Below, piece after piece: positions 34,800 through 43,523 of a DNA stretch of 64,000 nucleotides. The stretch is from Vibrio sp. UCD-FRSSP16_30. Lineage in GTDB: Bacteria > Pseudomonadota > Gammaproteobacteria > Enterobacterales > Vibrionaceae. The first letter of the stretch is position 1; every line of letters begins with the position of its first letter. The stretch is taken from assembly GCF_001676025.1 (NCBI RefSeq), contig NZ_LZFW01000068.1, forward strand, positions 84,398 to 148,397, written 5' to 3'. Made by a program: the position numbers and the translations under genes. The notes beneath the pieces were generated by a model. It had not been told where the DNA came from. It was given only the letters and a program-made list of their open reading frames with translations, and searched no databases.

Positions 34800-35981
34800 A
34801 TGTTCTCAAATCTATCAGCACCTCAACAGGATCCTATCCTGTCTTTATCTCAAGCTTACCGACTCGATCAACGCGATATTAAAGTTGATCTTGGTATTGG
34901 CGTTTACAAGAATAGTGACGGCGTCACGCCTATCATGCAGTCTGTGCTTAAAGCGCAAGATATTGTTCTTCAGCAGCAACAAACCAAAGCGTATGTTGGC
35001 ATGGCGGGCGATGAAGAATTTAACGCTGCAGCACTAAGCTTAGTATTACCGGACACGGCGATTGCCCAGCGTGCAACGTCTATTCAGACTCCTGGCGCAA
35101 GTGGCGGTCTGCGTATGCTTGCCGAATTAATTGCTTTTTCTAATCCTGATGCCACAGTTTGGTTAAGTAACCCAAGTTACGTTAATCATCAGCCAGTGAT
35201 GGAAGCAGCAGGCTTAAAAGTAAAACATTATCGTTATTTTGATGCTGCGACCAAACAAGTTGATGCGAATGCCATGCTTGATGATCTGGCTAAAGTAAAA
35301 GCGAAAGACGTGGTACTTCTGCATGGCTGTTGTCATAACCCAACGGGCGCAGATTTGTCTCCCGAGGTATGGGAACAAGTCACTTTATTAGCACAACGAA
35401 ATGGTTTCTTGCCATTTATTGATATTGCTTATCAAGGTTTTGGCGATGGTCTGGAGCAGGACTCCTTTGGCGTTCGTCATATGGCGCAAAACTTACCTGA
35501 ATTATTAGTCACCAGTTCATGTTCTAAGAATTTTGGCTTATACCGTGAAAGAACAGGTAGTGCCATCATTGTTGCCGATCAGCAAACACATGCCACTAAT
35601 GCGCGCGGCAAGCTATTACAGATGGCAAGAACCACATACACTATGCCTCCAGCTCATGGAGCGTCTATAGTTAAAACTGTATTGCAAGACAATGAGTTAA
35701 AAGCGGCTTGGATTGAAGAATTAGAGCAGATGCGTTTACGTTTGGTGAGCCTAAGACATAATCTTTGCCTTGAGATCAGTAAGATCACTGGCTCAAATGA
35801 ATTTGATTTTATTAAGCAACACAAAGGCATGTTTAGCGTGTTGGGCTACACTTCTGAGCAAATGATTCGATTGCGTGAAGAGTTTGCTGTATACGGTGTT
35901 AATGATGGTCGTATTAATATCGCAGGTCTTAGGGAGCAAGATTTGACTTACGTTGCATCAGCAATTGCGGCTGTTCGATAA
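34800..35981 (+). CDS. Aromatic/aspartate aminotransferase
   Basis: A 393-residue class I PLP aminotransferase of the AspC/TyrB group, transferring amino groups between aromatic amino acids or aspartate and 2-oxoglutarate. The PLP-lysine is in SSCSKNFGLYRERTG (near residue 245), with NPTGAD and the aspartate DIAYQGF upstream and an Arg in GRINIAG at the end. ATG 34800 is chosen (AAGGG 11 bases upstream); a GTG at 34791 is too close to that site. It follows nrdG as in other vibrios. AspC versus TyrB specificity cannot be fixed by eye. Confidence 0.87.
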   Translation: MFSNLSAPQQDPILSLSQAYRLDQRDIKVDLGIGVYKNSDGVTPIMQSVLKAQDIVLQQQQTKAYVGMAGDEEFNAAALSLVLPDTAIAQRATSIQTPGASGGLRMLAELIAFSNPDATVWLSNPSYVNHQPVMEAAGLKVKHYRYFDAATKQVDANAMLDDLAKVKAKDVVLLHGCCHNPTGADLSPEVWEQVTLLAQRNGFLPFIDIAYQGFGDGLEQDSFGVRHMAQNLPELLVTSSCSKNFGLYRERTGSAIIVADQQTHATNARGKLLQMARTTYTMPPAHGASIVKTVLQDNELKAAWIEELEQMRLRLVSLRHNLCLEISKITGSNEFDFIKQHKGMFSVLGYTSEQMIRLREEFAVYGVNDGRINIAGLREQDLTYVASAIAAVR

Positions 35982-36019
35982 AATAGAATTAATAACTTAA
36001 ATATGACTAGGTGGATTGG

Positions 36020-36679
36020 ATGAAACATTGGAAAATTTTAAGTATTGCATTAGTAGCAGGCTCAATGACAGCTTGTTCTAGTGCGCCGACTCAGGATGAC
36101 GCAGAGGTGACTTTTGAGACACCGGCTGTGGAGCAAGCGGCGACTGAGCAAGTGACAGAAGAAAATGTAGAAGAAGTGACGGAAAAAGAAGAACCAAAAG
36201 CAATGGAAGAAAAGAAAGAGGTGGTAGAAAAACCAGCTCCGACTAAAACGGCTGATGGTAAATTGATTCTCGGTGAACAAGAGTGGATTCATTTCCCCGA
36301 TTTTGATGCCACCGTTAAAGCTCGCATTGATTCTGGCGCAACCACGTCATCGCTATCTGCTGTGGAAGTAAAACAGTTTGAACGTGATGGTAAAAAGTGG
36401 GTGAAGTTTAAGGCCGCTCACAATGGTAAAGTAGGCAAAGAGCTTAGCTTACCGATTGTACGATTTGCGAAAGTTAAGCAGTCGAGCACTGACGATACCG
36501 ACAAACGTCCAGTGGTTGCGGTTTGGATTAAACTGGGTGATTTGAAAGAAAAGACCGAGTTTACATTAGTGGATCGTTCACATCTTGATTTCCCAGTGTT
36601 ACTAGGCCGAAGTTTTGTTCGAGATGTTGCTATTGTCGACGTAAGTCGTAAATATGTGCAACCTAAAGCGGGCAAGTAA
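36020..36679 (+). CDS. Retropepsin-like (DUF/RimB-type) lipoprotein
   Basis: A 219-residue lipoprotein (lipobox MTAC) with a long acidic, Glu-rich low-complexity linker (residues ~25-75) and a C-terminal retropepsin-like domain (family formerly called 'ATP-dependent zinc protease'; PF05618). The aspartic-protease-like motif is IDSGATTSSL near residue 105, followed by EFTLVDR and PVLLGRSFV. Activity is unproven. ATG 36020 follows AGGTGG; the GTG nine bases upstream overlaps that site. It ends before the hairpin at 36690 and may share transcription with nothing. Confidence 0.8.
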   Translation: MKHWKILSIALVAGSMTACSSAPTQDDAEVTFETPAVEQAATEQVTEENVEEVTEKEEPKAMEEKKEVVEKPAPTKTADGKLILGEQEWIHFPDFDATVKARIDSGATTSSLSAVEVKQFERDGKKWVKFKAAHNGKVGKELSLPIVRFAKVKQSSTDDTDKRPVVAVWIKLGDLKEKTEFTLVDRSHLDFPVLLGRSFVRDVAIVDVSRKYVQPKAGK

Positions 36680-36689
36680 CTCATTATTC

Positions 36690-36709
36690 GGTGCTCTAAA
36701 TAGGGCACC
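36690..36709 (+). terminator. Small terminator before modA
   Basis: GGTGCTCT (36690-36697), loop AAAT, AGGGCACC (36702-36709), followed by a short T-rich stretch. Stem of eight pairs including one wobble. Confidence 0.6.
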
Positions 36710-36726
36710 TTTACTTTAAGTACCTT

Positions 36727-37491
36727 ATGCACCGTATTTTTATTACTCTGCTTATCTGTTTTTCTTTCCCCTCATTTGCGGCATCCAAGCATACTGTGTA
36801 TGTTTATGCCGCCTCCTCAATGACTCAAGTAGTGCAAGACTTGGCGACTAAGGCAGCCAAACAAAACATTGAAGTTAAGGGTGTTTTTGGTTCGTCATCA
36901 TCAATAGCAAGACAGATCGCAAGAGGCGCGCCTGTGGATATTTTCATTTCGGCGAACAATCAATGGATGTCTTATCTCGAAAAGCAGAAATTGGGCATCG
37001 CATCACCTGACATTATTGCAAGTAATCAGTTAGTAGTGATTACGGCAAAAAAACAACCTCACCAATTTGAACTCACTAATTCAGTCGATTGGCAAGATAT
37101 GATGGGTAACGGTCGTGTTGCTCTTGGGGAAACCTCTACAGTACCGGTCGGCATTTATGCAAAACAGGCGTTATCGTCACTTGGCATTTGGCCGTTGATA
37201 TCAAAGCATATCGCGCCAATGAAAAACACGCGGGCGGTATTGGCGATGGTCGAGCGTGAGCAAGTGCCTATTGGGATTGTGTACGCAACAGATGCACGTC
37301 TGTCGAGCAAGGTAAGCATAGTGGCTTCTATTCCGTCACACTATTACGATCCAATTTTGTACCCGATGATCTTATTAAGCCAAAAACCACAAGCTCTGAC
37401 GGTATATCAGTTGATGAAAGACCCATCGATGCAGCAGACCTTATCGGAATTGGGCTTTTCAGATGTTGAGGGAAGCCATGTTATTCACTGA
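36727..37491 (+). CDS. modA: Molybdate ABC transporter, substrate-binding protein
   Basis: A 254-residue periplasmic protein with a signal peptide (ending near SFAA) and the ModA pattern: AASSMTQVVQDL, GSSSSIARQIARGAPVDIFISANNQW, and VPVGIYAKQAL. It binds molybdate or tungstate and delivers it to ModBC. No room for a ModE operator was found in the 47 bp upstream, so transcription may start within the preceding gene. It overlaps modB by 14 bp. Confidence 0.95.
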   Translation: MHRIFITLLICFSFPSFAASKHTVYVYAASSMTQVVQDLATKAAKQNIEVKGVFGSSSSIARQIARGAPVDIFISANNQWMSYLEKQKLGIASPDIIASNQLVVITAKKQPHQFELTNSVDWQDMMGNGRVALGETSTVPVGIYAKQALSSLGIWPLISKHIAPMKNTRAVLAMVEREQVPIGIVYATDARLSSKVSIVASIPSHYYDPILYPMILLSQKPQALTVYQLMKDPSMQQTLSELGFSDVEGSHVIH

Positions 37492-38203
37492 GGCATTATT
37501 TGCTGAGCCATTGTTAACCGAACTTGAAATTACCGCGCTGGTGCTGAGCTTAAAAGTTGCCTTGGTTGCCAGTTTGTCTATTTTGCCAATTGGGATTGCG
37601 CTGGCATGGGTATTAGCAAAAAAAGAATTTTATGGTAAAAGCCTGCTTGATGGTGTGATTCATCTTCCTTTAGTACTGCCTCCGGTTGTTATCGGCTATG
37701 TGCTGTTAATTTTATTTGGTAAACAAGGGCCTATTGGTCTTTGGCTTGATACCTATTTAGGCATTGATTTTTCATTCAGTTGGAAGGGCGCGGCATTAGC
37801 CTCAGCGGTTGTGGCATTGCCATTAATGGTGCGTTCAATCCGCCTTAGCATTCTTTCTGTGGATACTAAACTTGAGGAAGCGGCAATGACACTTGGCGCT
37901 GCGCCCTTTACCGTCTTCAGGCGCATTACATTACCGTTAATGATGCCCGGGGTTATATCGGGTCTAGTGCTCGCATTTGCCCGCAGTTTAGGTGAGTTTG
38001 GGGCGACCATTACTTTTGTGTCGAATATTCCCGGTGAGACGCAGACCATTCCGTTAGCTATGTTCAGTTTTCTTGAAACGCCAGGGGCGGAATTTCAAGC
38101 AATGCGCTTGTGTATATTAGCGATCATCATCGCTTTAATTTCATTATTTTTTAGTGAGTGGCTATCGCGTCGTTCTCATCAAAAATTGGGGCTGCTGAAG
38201 TGA
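37478..38203 (+). CDS. modB: Molybdate ABC transporter, permease
   Basis: A 241-residue inner-membrane permease with about five to six helices. The EAA-loop region DTKLEEAAMTLGAAPFTVFRRITLPLMMPGV identifies it as an ABC permease, and FARSLGEFGATITF is typical of ModB. ATG 37478 lies after GAGGGAAG inside modA. Its TGA stop overlaps the GTG start of modC. Confidence 0.95.
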   Translation: MLFTEALFAEPLLTELEITALVLSLKVALVASLSILPIGIALAWVLAKKEFYGKSLLDGVIHLPLVLPPVVIGYVLLILFGKQGPIGLWLDTYLGIDFSFSWKGAALASAVVALPLMVRSIRLSILSVDTKLEEAAMTLGAAPFTVFRRITLPLMMPGVISGLVLAFARSLGEFGATITFVSNIPGETQTIPLAMFSFLETPGAEFQAMRLCILAIIIALISLFFSEWLSRRSHQKLGLLK

Positions 38204-39294
38204 CCTTACAATTTTCATTTACTCATCAGTTTGATAGCCAAAGTTTTGCCATAACAGGTGAATTACCTGAAAAAGGGGTCACGGCGGTATTTGGGCGTTC
38301 AGGAAGTGGCAAGTCGACTTTACTCAATGTGCTATCAGGATTGCTTATTCCAGACTGTGGCGAGATCACCTTTAATCAACGATTGATCCTAGATACTAAA
38401 AAAGATCATCATCTGCCGGTTTGGAAACGTAAAGTGGCGATGGTCTTTCAAGACGCTAGGTTGTTTCCGCATCTTACGATCAAAAAGAATTTGTTATTTG
38501 GCGCGCCAAAGCAATCCACATCAATACGATTTAATGAGTTGTGCTCGTTACTGGGTATTGAGCATCTGTTAGATGCCAAACCCAATACATTAAGTGGCGG
38601 CGAAAAACAACGAGTGGCCATTGCAAGAGCGCTACTGAGTGAGCCTGAGCTTCTTCTTATGGATGAACCACTTGCGAGCTTGGATTTACCGCGTAAAAGA
38701 GAGGTTATTCGATACCTTAATCAGCTATCAAATAATATCGATATTCCCATTGTCTACGTCACCCATAGCCTTGAAGAAGTCATGCACCTTGCCGATCATT
38801 TGTTGGTATTAGAATCGGGGAAGGTTGTGGATTTTGGCAGCGTAGAAGAGGTGTGGAATGGTCAAAGCCTAGCCTTGTGGCAAGAGGGTGAGCGATACAG
38901 TACCTTGCTCAGTGCAACAGTGGCTGAGCGTCATGCAAAATATGCAATGCGTGAAATGAGCGTTGCCGGACATTGTTTTTGGGTTCCAGACCAAGGACTT
39001 TGTGAAAAAGTATCCAGTAATATGCGTATTAGGATTGATGCGCAAGACGTATCAGTGACGCTGTCACCTAGTGAGCAAAGTTCCATTCGAAATGTCATTC
39101 CGGTCACCATATCTGAAATATCTAGGCTTAATGAGCATTCTAATTTACTGACCTTAAATTTGGGTAACGAACTGCTACTAAAGTCTATTTTAACTCAATG
39201 GGCAACGCAGGAACTTGATTTAGAAGTGGGAAAAAAAGTGTATGCACAAGTGAAAGGTGTGAGCTTTACCCAGCAAAATTTAGCGCAATATTAA
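38200..39294 (+). CDS. modC: Molybdate ABC transporter, ATP-binding protein
   Basis: A 364-residue ABC ATPase with Walker A GRSGSGKS (near residue 35), Q-loop, signature LSGGEKQR (near 128), Walker B LLLMDEP and switch His in VTHSLEE. The C-terminal ~110 residues form a molybdopterin-binding (TOBE/MOP) domain. The start is GTG 38200 (GTGA overlap with modB). Supplies molybdenum for enzymes such as nitrate and TMAO/DMSO reductases, in keeping with the anaerobic theme. Confidence 0.94.
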   Translation: MTLQFSFTHQFDSQSFAITGELPEKGVTAVFGRSGSGKSTLLNVLSGLLIPDCGEITFNQRLILDTKKDHHLPVWKRKVAMVFQDARLFPHLTIKKNLLFGAPKQSTSIRFNELCSLLGIEHLLDAKPNTLSGGEKQRVAIARALLSEPELLLMDEPLASLDLPRKREVIRYLNQLSNNIDIPIVYVTHSLEEVMHLADHLLVLESGKVVDFGSVEEVWNGQSLALWQEGERYSTLLSATVAERHAKYAMREMSVAGHCFWVPDQGLCEKVSSNMRIRIDAQDVSVTLSPSEQSSIRNVIPVTISEISRLNEHSNLLTLNLGNELLLKSILTQWATQELDLEVGKKVYAQVKGVSFTQQNLAQY

Positions 39295-39391
39295 ACAATA
39301 TAGAATTGAATGTGGCTTTACTAAGCTAAACGAATAGAAAAACAAGTAACAGGGTAACTGAAAAGGGGTTAATAACTTGAGCTACCATCGA

Positions 39392-39580
39392 TTGGCAGCC
39401 CAAGTAGGGCGAACGCATGAGTGAACACTTTTCGACCAATCATGTGCATCATCTCCACAAGACGCCGTGAAATCATCCTTGATGGCTTCATTGTGGCATC
39501 CATGCCACAAAGGCTTGCTCCGATAATGCACATGATTTTATTCAAATAACGTTCGTGATCTCACCCTGGCAGCCCAAGTA
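39392..39580. repeat. Possible interspersed repeat (MITE-like) between modC and DUF3069
   Basis: A 14-bp direct repeat (TGGCAGCCCAAGTA at 39392-39405 and 39567-39580) brackets an element with internal structure: AATCATGTGCATCATC (39438-39453) and GATAATGCACATGATT (39522-39537) are inverted copies matching at 15 of 16 positions, and TTGTGGCAT-cc-ATGCCACAA (39491-39510) is a perfect 9-2-9 palindrome. It encodes no protein that I can see. The remaining part of 39295-39592 has nothing else assignable. Confidence 0.6.
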
Positions 39581-39592
39581 AACGTGTATGAA

Positions 39593-40027
39593 TTAGTTTT
39601 TCACAAATACACTATTAAAGTCGCGCTTCAAGATAGGATCTCGACGAGCTTTCTTGATTTGCTTTGCCATGTCTTTAATGCAGTTAAACAGCACTTGATC
39701 TAAAAGCTGCGCTTTATAACTGGTTTTTTCTTCCTCAGACATGTCTTTAGGAATATTGAGCGTTGGGAACTCTTCTAACAAACTTACACCGGCAAACGCT
39801 TGGCTTACTGAGGTAAGAGCATGAAACTGTTCAAAGTTATCAACAACGTTTTGCGCGCTACCTGGTAGCTCATCCCACGCTTTACGGACTTCTTCTTCAC
39901 CGGCCTCATGTATGGAAACTACCATTTGAAACATTTGCTCAGGAACTTCATCAAACTCGATAACCTGGCGCAATTCCTTTGATACTTCACTTAGATCGAT
40001 GCTTTGATCTTCAATTATTTCTGACAT
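39593..40027 (-). CDS. DUF3069-family protein
   Basis: A 144-residue soluble, acidic, all-helical-looking protein. I recognise it as the DUF3069 family of vibrios, whose function is unknown. Patterns include FDEVPEQMFQMVVSIHEAGEEEVRKAWDELP and a basic tail (KQIKKARRDPILKRDF). No catalytic residues are evident. Divergent from the outer-membrane protein gene. Confidence 0.72.
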   Translation of the reverse strand: MSEIIEDQSIDLSEVSKELRQVIEFDEVPEQMFQMVVSIHEAGEEEVRKAWDELPGSAQNVVDNFEQFHALTSVSQAFAGVSLLEEFPTLNIPKDMSEEEKTSYKAQLLDQVLFNCIKDMAKQIKKARRDPILKRDFNSVFVKN

Positions 40028-40195
40028 AAGGACATACCTATTTGTGATGGTGTTTTCATCGTAAAAAGTTACTTAGAAAAGTCAAACCATTGTGCTCTAT
40101 TGAGTGATGAATCTGCAATAAATAACAATAAAAAAATTCTAGGTGATGAATAGTTACGCATGTTGCAGGAAAAACGCACAGGTTTTGACATGGAA

Positions 40196-40211
40196 TTGTC
40201 ATCAGTGGTTT
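40196..40211. promoter_or_regulatory. Small dyad TGACA-N6-TGTCA
   Basis: TGACA (40196-40200) and TGTCA (40207-40211) in the 310-bp divergent region 40028-40337. Its role is unknown; besides this and the PurR-like box I see nothing else in that region. Confidence 0.25.
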
Positions 40212-40269
40212 TTGCAATCTAAGAGTTAAATAATTGGCATGTAAAAGCGTGCAGAACCACAAAATAATT

Positions 40270-40285
40270 AGTGAAACGTTTGCGT
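40270..40285 (+). promoter_or_regulatory. PurR/LacI-family-like operator upstream of the barrel protein
   Basis: AGTGAAACGTTTGCGT matches the PurR box ACGCAAACGTTTGCGT at 13 of 16 positions; the right half is perfect. It lies 53 bp before the start of the outer-membrane barrel gene. The regulator binding it could be PurR or another LacI-family protein. Confidence 0.35.
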
Positions 40286-40337
40286 AAACTGGCTATTGTT
40301 TAACTAAGGGATTATTTTCATCAAAAATGGAGTTGAT

Positions 40338-41318
40338 TTGAATCGTTGCATACTTTGTCTTGTGGCGCTGTTGGTGACCGCTACAGCACATGCAGACGAA
40401 ATATTAAAAAAGATTTTGGAGCAAAACTTTGCATCTGCCGTGTTGCTCAGTGACAGCGAAGCAATTTCTTTTGGCTTTCAGAATTTTAATCCCAATAACT
40501 TTTTTACCGACAACGATGAGATTGGGAGTAAAGAGTCCTTAGAGTTACGTAAACAGATCACCATTTATACCATTCCTTATACCCTCGATTTACCCGATGT
40601 TCCGTTAACCGACGGCACTAACTTAACCCAAAAATTCACGTTTGTTGGATCGTATCTTAAGACAGAAAGAGATCTCTCCTTTAGCAGCGATCCCAATGAA
40701 TTAGAAGATACCAGCAAGGAAGAGCACTTTACCTTTGCAACCCAATACAGTTCCAAGTATCCGCTGACCAAACATTGGGGGCTAAATACTGGTATCGGTA
40801 GCAATTTGATGTATTACCGAAATAAGTATATTTATCGAAATTCAATTAGTAGTGATTTACGAGATAGATTGGATGGTTATGCATTTAATACTGATGCGTG
40901 GGCACTAACGCTTAAACCTAGCATTGAGCTTAATTACATCAAGCCGCAAAATTGGGGTCATTGGGAAGGCTTCAGTGAAATGAAATACTTCTATGGTTAT
41001 GGTTGGGGTGAAGCTAACTATGGTGATGTTGGTAATCCAGAGGGTTGGTATTGGATCAATGGCTTAAAAGGGTTTTATGATATTGGTCAGTTAGGCGGCT
41101 ATGCACAGAGCGTATTTACTAGTATTCGCCGAATAGATGTTGGTGGAGATCTTAAAGATCCTATGGGTACGACAAACTACTACGAATGGAGTGCAGGATG
41201 GTTGATGTCGGTGCCTTTTCTTAAAGACTATGTAGACAATATTGGTTTAGGGTTAAACCTAAATTATGGCAGTAGCTTAAAAGGTGGCACATTAGTCTTT
41301 CTTATCAATGAGAAATAG
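40338..41318 (+). CDS. Solitary outer-membrane autotransporter-type beta-barrel
   Basis: A 326-residue secreted protein (signal peptide ending at AHADE, ~residue 20) made mostly of amphipathic strands rich in aromatic residues (GYGWGEANYGDVGNPEGWYWINGLKGFYDIG), ending in a barrel-like C-terminus (GGTLVFLINEK). It matches the Vibrio 'solitary outer membrane autotransporter beta-barrel' family (PF11557), in which there is no passenger domain. Start TTG 40338 is 5 bases after GGAG. Function unknown. Confidence 0.78.
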   Translation: MNRCILCLVALLVTATAHADEILKKILEQNFASAVLLSDSEAISFGFQNFNPNNFFTDNDEIGSKESLELRKQITIYTIPYTLDLPDVPLTDGTNLTQKFTFVGSYLKTERDLSFSSDPNELEDTSKEEHFTFATQYSSKYPLTKHWGLNTGIGSNLMYYRNKYIYRNSISSDLRDRLDGYAFNTDAWALTLKPSIELNYIKPQNWGHWEGFSEMKYFYGYGWGEANYGDVGNPEGWYWINGLKGFYDIGQLGGYAQSVFTSIRRIDVGGDLKDPMGTTNYYEWSAGWLMSVPFLKDYVDNIGLGLNLNYGSSLKGGTLVFLINEK

Positions 41319-41349
41319 TGTTTATCCTGTGATCTTTTGCTAATTCATC

Positions 41350-41365
41350 AATAACGCCCGTTATT
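41350..41365 (+). terminator. Short hairpin after the barrel gene
   Basis: AATAAC-GCCC-GTTATT followed by TTAAA; a small stem with a modest T-run, possible terminator of the barrel gene. Confidence 0.4.
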
Positions 41366-41504
41366 TTAAAGATGAATGACAGACTTAACCGTGAAAATTC
41401 TCAGCTTACCCTCAGTTACGACAAATTCTTCTCATTATTGCTCGCCTTTAAAGTCAGTTTAACTTAAATTGAATATAGGTAAGTATCGGATTTTTGGAGA
41501 GTTT

Positions 41505-41786
41505 ATGGGTTGGTTTAGTCGTCTTTTTGGTGCTTCAGACAACAACAAGCAAGTACAAGTAGAGCCAGTTGAATATAAGGGATTTTTGATCTATTCCGAA
41601 GCCATAGCCGAAGGTGGTCTATTTAGAATTGCTGGACGCATTACTATGGGAGAAGGTGAGTCACTAAAAACGCATCGTTTTATTCGGTCTGATGTACTGG
41701 GTAATCAGGCAGATGCAAATGAGCTGATGATAAAGAAATCTCAAATGTTTATCGATCAGATGGGTGACACGATTTTTAAGCATTAA
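41505..41786 (+). CDS. HlyU-family small protein
   Basis: A 93-residue protein belonging to the family Pfam calls HlyU (PF10115): YKGFLIYSEAIAEGGLFRIAGRIT, HRFIRSDVLGNQADANELMIKKSQMFIDQMGD. This is not the ArsR-type HlyU regulator of V. cholerae hemolysin. It is small and soluble; its function is unknown. ATG 41505 follows GGAGAG. Confidence 0.8.
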   Translation: MGWFSRLFGASDNNKQVQVEPVEYKGFLIYSEAIAEGGLFRIAGRITMGEGESLKTHRFIRSDVLGNQADANELMIKKSQMFIDQMGDTIFKH

Positions 41787-41871
41787 CAGGCTGATCTAGT
41801 CTGATGAGTGCTCTCTTGCACAATGATGTATTGTTTTGTGCCTCGTATTAATGATAGTTTTTCAATATAGA

Positions 41872-41914
41872 CTCTTCTATTACACGCAGAGGCAATAGAA
41901 GAGCCGAGTATAAT
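41872..41914 (+). promoter_or_regulatory. pntA promoter with an inverted repeat at the -35 position
   Basis: CTCTTCTATT (41872-41881) and AATAGAAGAG (41894-41903) form a perfect 10-12-10 dyad, directly followed by TATAAT at 41909-41914. The dyad occupies where the -35 box would lie, so it is either a regulator-binding site or a terminator hairpin for the preceding gene. Confidence 0.5.
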
Positions 41915-41974
41915 TTTAACTTTTTTATTTTTAACTTTTTGTTTTTAATTTGTGCCAAATAGTAGGGAATAGCT

Positions 41975-43513
41975 ATGCGAATTGGTGTGCCTAGAGAAAG
42001 TCTCGTGGGTGAAACACGAGTAGCTGCGACGCCAAAAACGGTGGAACAGCTGATTAAACTGGGATTTGACGTCTCAATAGAAGGAGAGGCCGGCGCATTA
42101 GCCAGCTTCGATAATCAAGCGTATGAAAACTCTGGAGCAACGATTGTTGACCATGCAGAGGTTTGGAACGCAGAAATCATCTTAAAGGTTAATGCACCTT
42201 CAGATGAAGAGATTGCACTTATTAATGAAGGAGCAAGCCTAGTCAGTTTTATCTGGCCTGCGCAAAACCCTGAGTTGATGGAAAAGCTGTCTAGTAAAAA
42301 TATCAATATTATGGCGATGGACTCTGTCCCTCGTATCTCCCGAGCTCAAGCATTAGATGCACTAAGCTCAATGGCTAATATTGCCGGATATCGAGCCGTT
42401 GTTGAGGCCGCTCATGAGTTTGGTCGTTTCTTCACTGGTCAAATTACCGCTGCCGGTAAAGTGCCGCCAGCCAAAGTATTAGTTGCGGGTGCGGGCGTTG
42501 CCGGTCTTGCTGCTATCGGCGCTGCGGGTAGCCTTGGCGCTATCGTTCGTTCATTTGATGTTCGCCCAGAAGTAAAAGAGCAAGTTGAATCAATGGGCGC
42601 CGAGTTCTTGGAAGTAGATTTCCAAGAAGATACTGGCGCAGGTGATGGCTACGCTAAAGAAATGTCTGACGACTTCAATAAAAAAGCGGAAGAGCTTTAC
42701 GCTGAACAAGCAAAAGACGTCGATATTATTATCACCACAGCCCTCATTCCAGGACGCCCTGCGCCGAAGCTTATCACCAAAGAAATGGTAGATAGCATGA
42801 AAGCCGGTAGCGTGATTGTTGATCTTGCGGCGGCAAATGGCGGTAACTGTGCTTATACCGAAGCCGATAAAGTGGTGACTACGGCAAATGGCGTAAAAGT
42901 CATTGGTTATACCGATATGGTCGGTCGTCTTCCTACCCAATCTTCTCAGCTTTATGGCACTAACCTGGTCAATCTTTTGAAGCTGCTTTGCAAAGAAAAA
43001 GATGGCAACATCAATATCGATTTTGATGATGTAGTACTTCGTGGTGTGACCGTTGTTAAAGAGGGTGAAATCACCTGGCCTGCGCCGCCAATCCAAGTTT
43101 CAGCCCAGCCTCAAGCAGCCGCACAACCCAAAGCTGCCAAAGCCGAACCAAAGGTTGAAGAACCGGTTTCTCCTGTTAAAAAATTGGCAGGTTTAGCGGT
43201 TGGTATTGGTGCATTTGCTTGGGTTGCCTCGGTTGCTCCTGCTGCGTTTTTAGCGCATTTCACCGTATTCGTCTTAGCCTGTGTTGTCGGTTACTACGTT
43301 GTTTGGAATGTAACACACGCACTGCATACTCCGCTGATGTCGGTCACGAATGCCATTTCTGGCATCATTATTGTGGGCGCATTACTTCAGATAGGCCAAG
43401 GAAATGGCGTTGTTACTTTCCTTGCCTTTATCGCTGTGTTAATTGCTAGCATCAATATCTTTGGTGGCTTTACTGTCACTCGACGTATGCTAGAAATGTT
43501 CCGTAAAGACTAA
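41975..43513 (+). CDS. pntA: NAD(P) transhydrogenase, alpha subunit
   Basis: A 512-residue subunit of the proton-translocating transhydrogenase (NADH + NADP+ to NAD+ + NADPH). Residues 1 to ~380 form the soluble NAD(H)-binding domain ([12 protein letters not shown], the Rossmann [18 protein letters not shown], and [18 protein letters not shown]), then a Pro/Ala/Lys-rich linker and four transmembrane helices at the C-terminus. Fused alpha form as in E. coli. A TATAAT at 41909 with an overlapping inverted repeat marks its likely promoter. Operon with pntB. Confidence 0.96.
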   Translation: MRIGVPRESLVGETRVAATPKTVEQLIKLGFDVSIEGEAGALASFDNQAYENSGATIVDHAEVWNAEIILKVNAPSDEEIALINEGASLVSFIWPAQNPELMEKLSSKNINIMAMDSVPRISRAQALDALSSMANIAGYRAVVEAAHEFGRFFTGQITAAGKVPPAKVLVAGAGVAGLAAIGAAGSLGAIVRSFDVRPEVKEQVESMGAEFLEVDFQEDTGAGDGYAKEMSDDFNKKAEELYAEQAKDVDIIITTALIPGRPAPKLITKEMVDSMKAGSVIVDLAAANGGNCAYTEADKVVTTANGVKVIGYTDMVGRLPTQSSQLYGTNLVNLLKLLCKEKDGNINIDFDDVVLRGVTVVKEGEITWPAPPIQVSAQPQAAAQPKAAKAEPKVEEPVSPVKKLAGLAVGIGAFAWVASVAPAAFLAHFTVFVLACVVGYYVVWNVTHALHTPLMSVTNAISGIIIVGALLQIGQGNGVVTFLAFIAVLIASINIFGGFTVTRRMLEMFRKD

Positions 43514-43523
43514 GGAGTAACAA

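Noticed and set aside
37478..39294. Programmed frameshift at the modB/modC overlap
   Set aside because: A GTGA start/stop overlap explains it; modC has its own start and no slippery sequence.
42590..43096. 168-codon minus-strand frame
   Set aside because: Lies within pntA; a shadow frame of a conserved gene.
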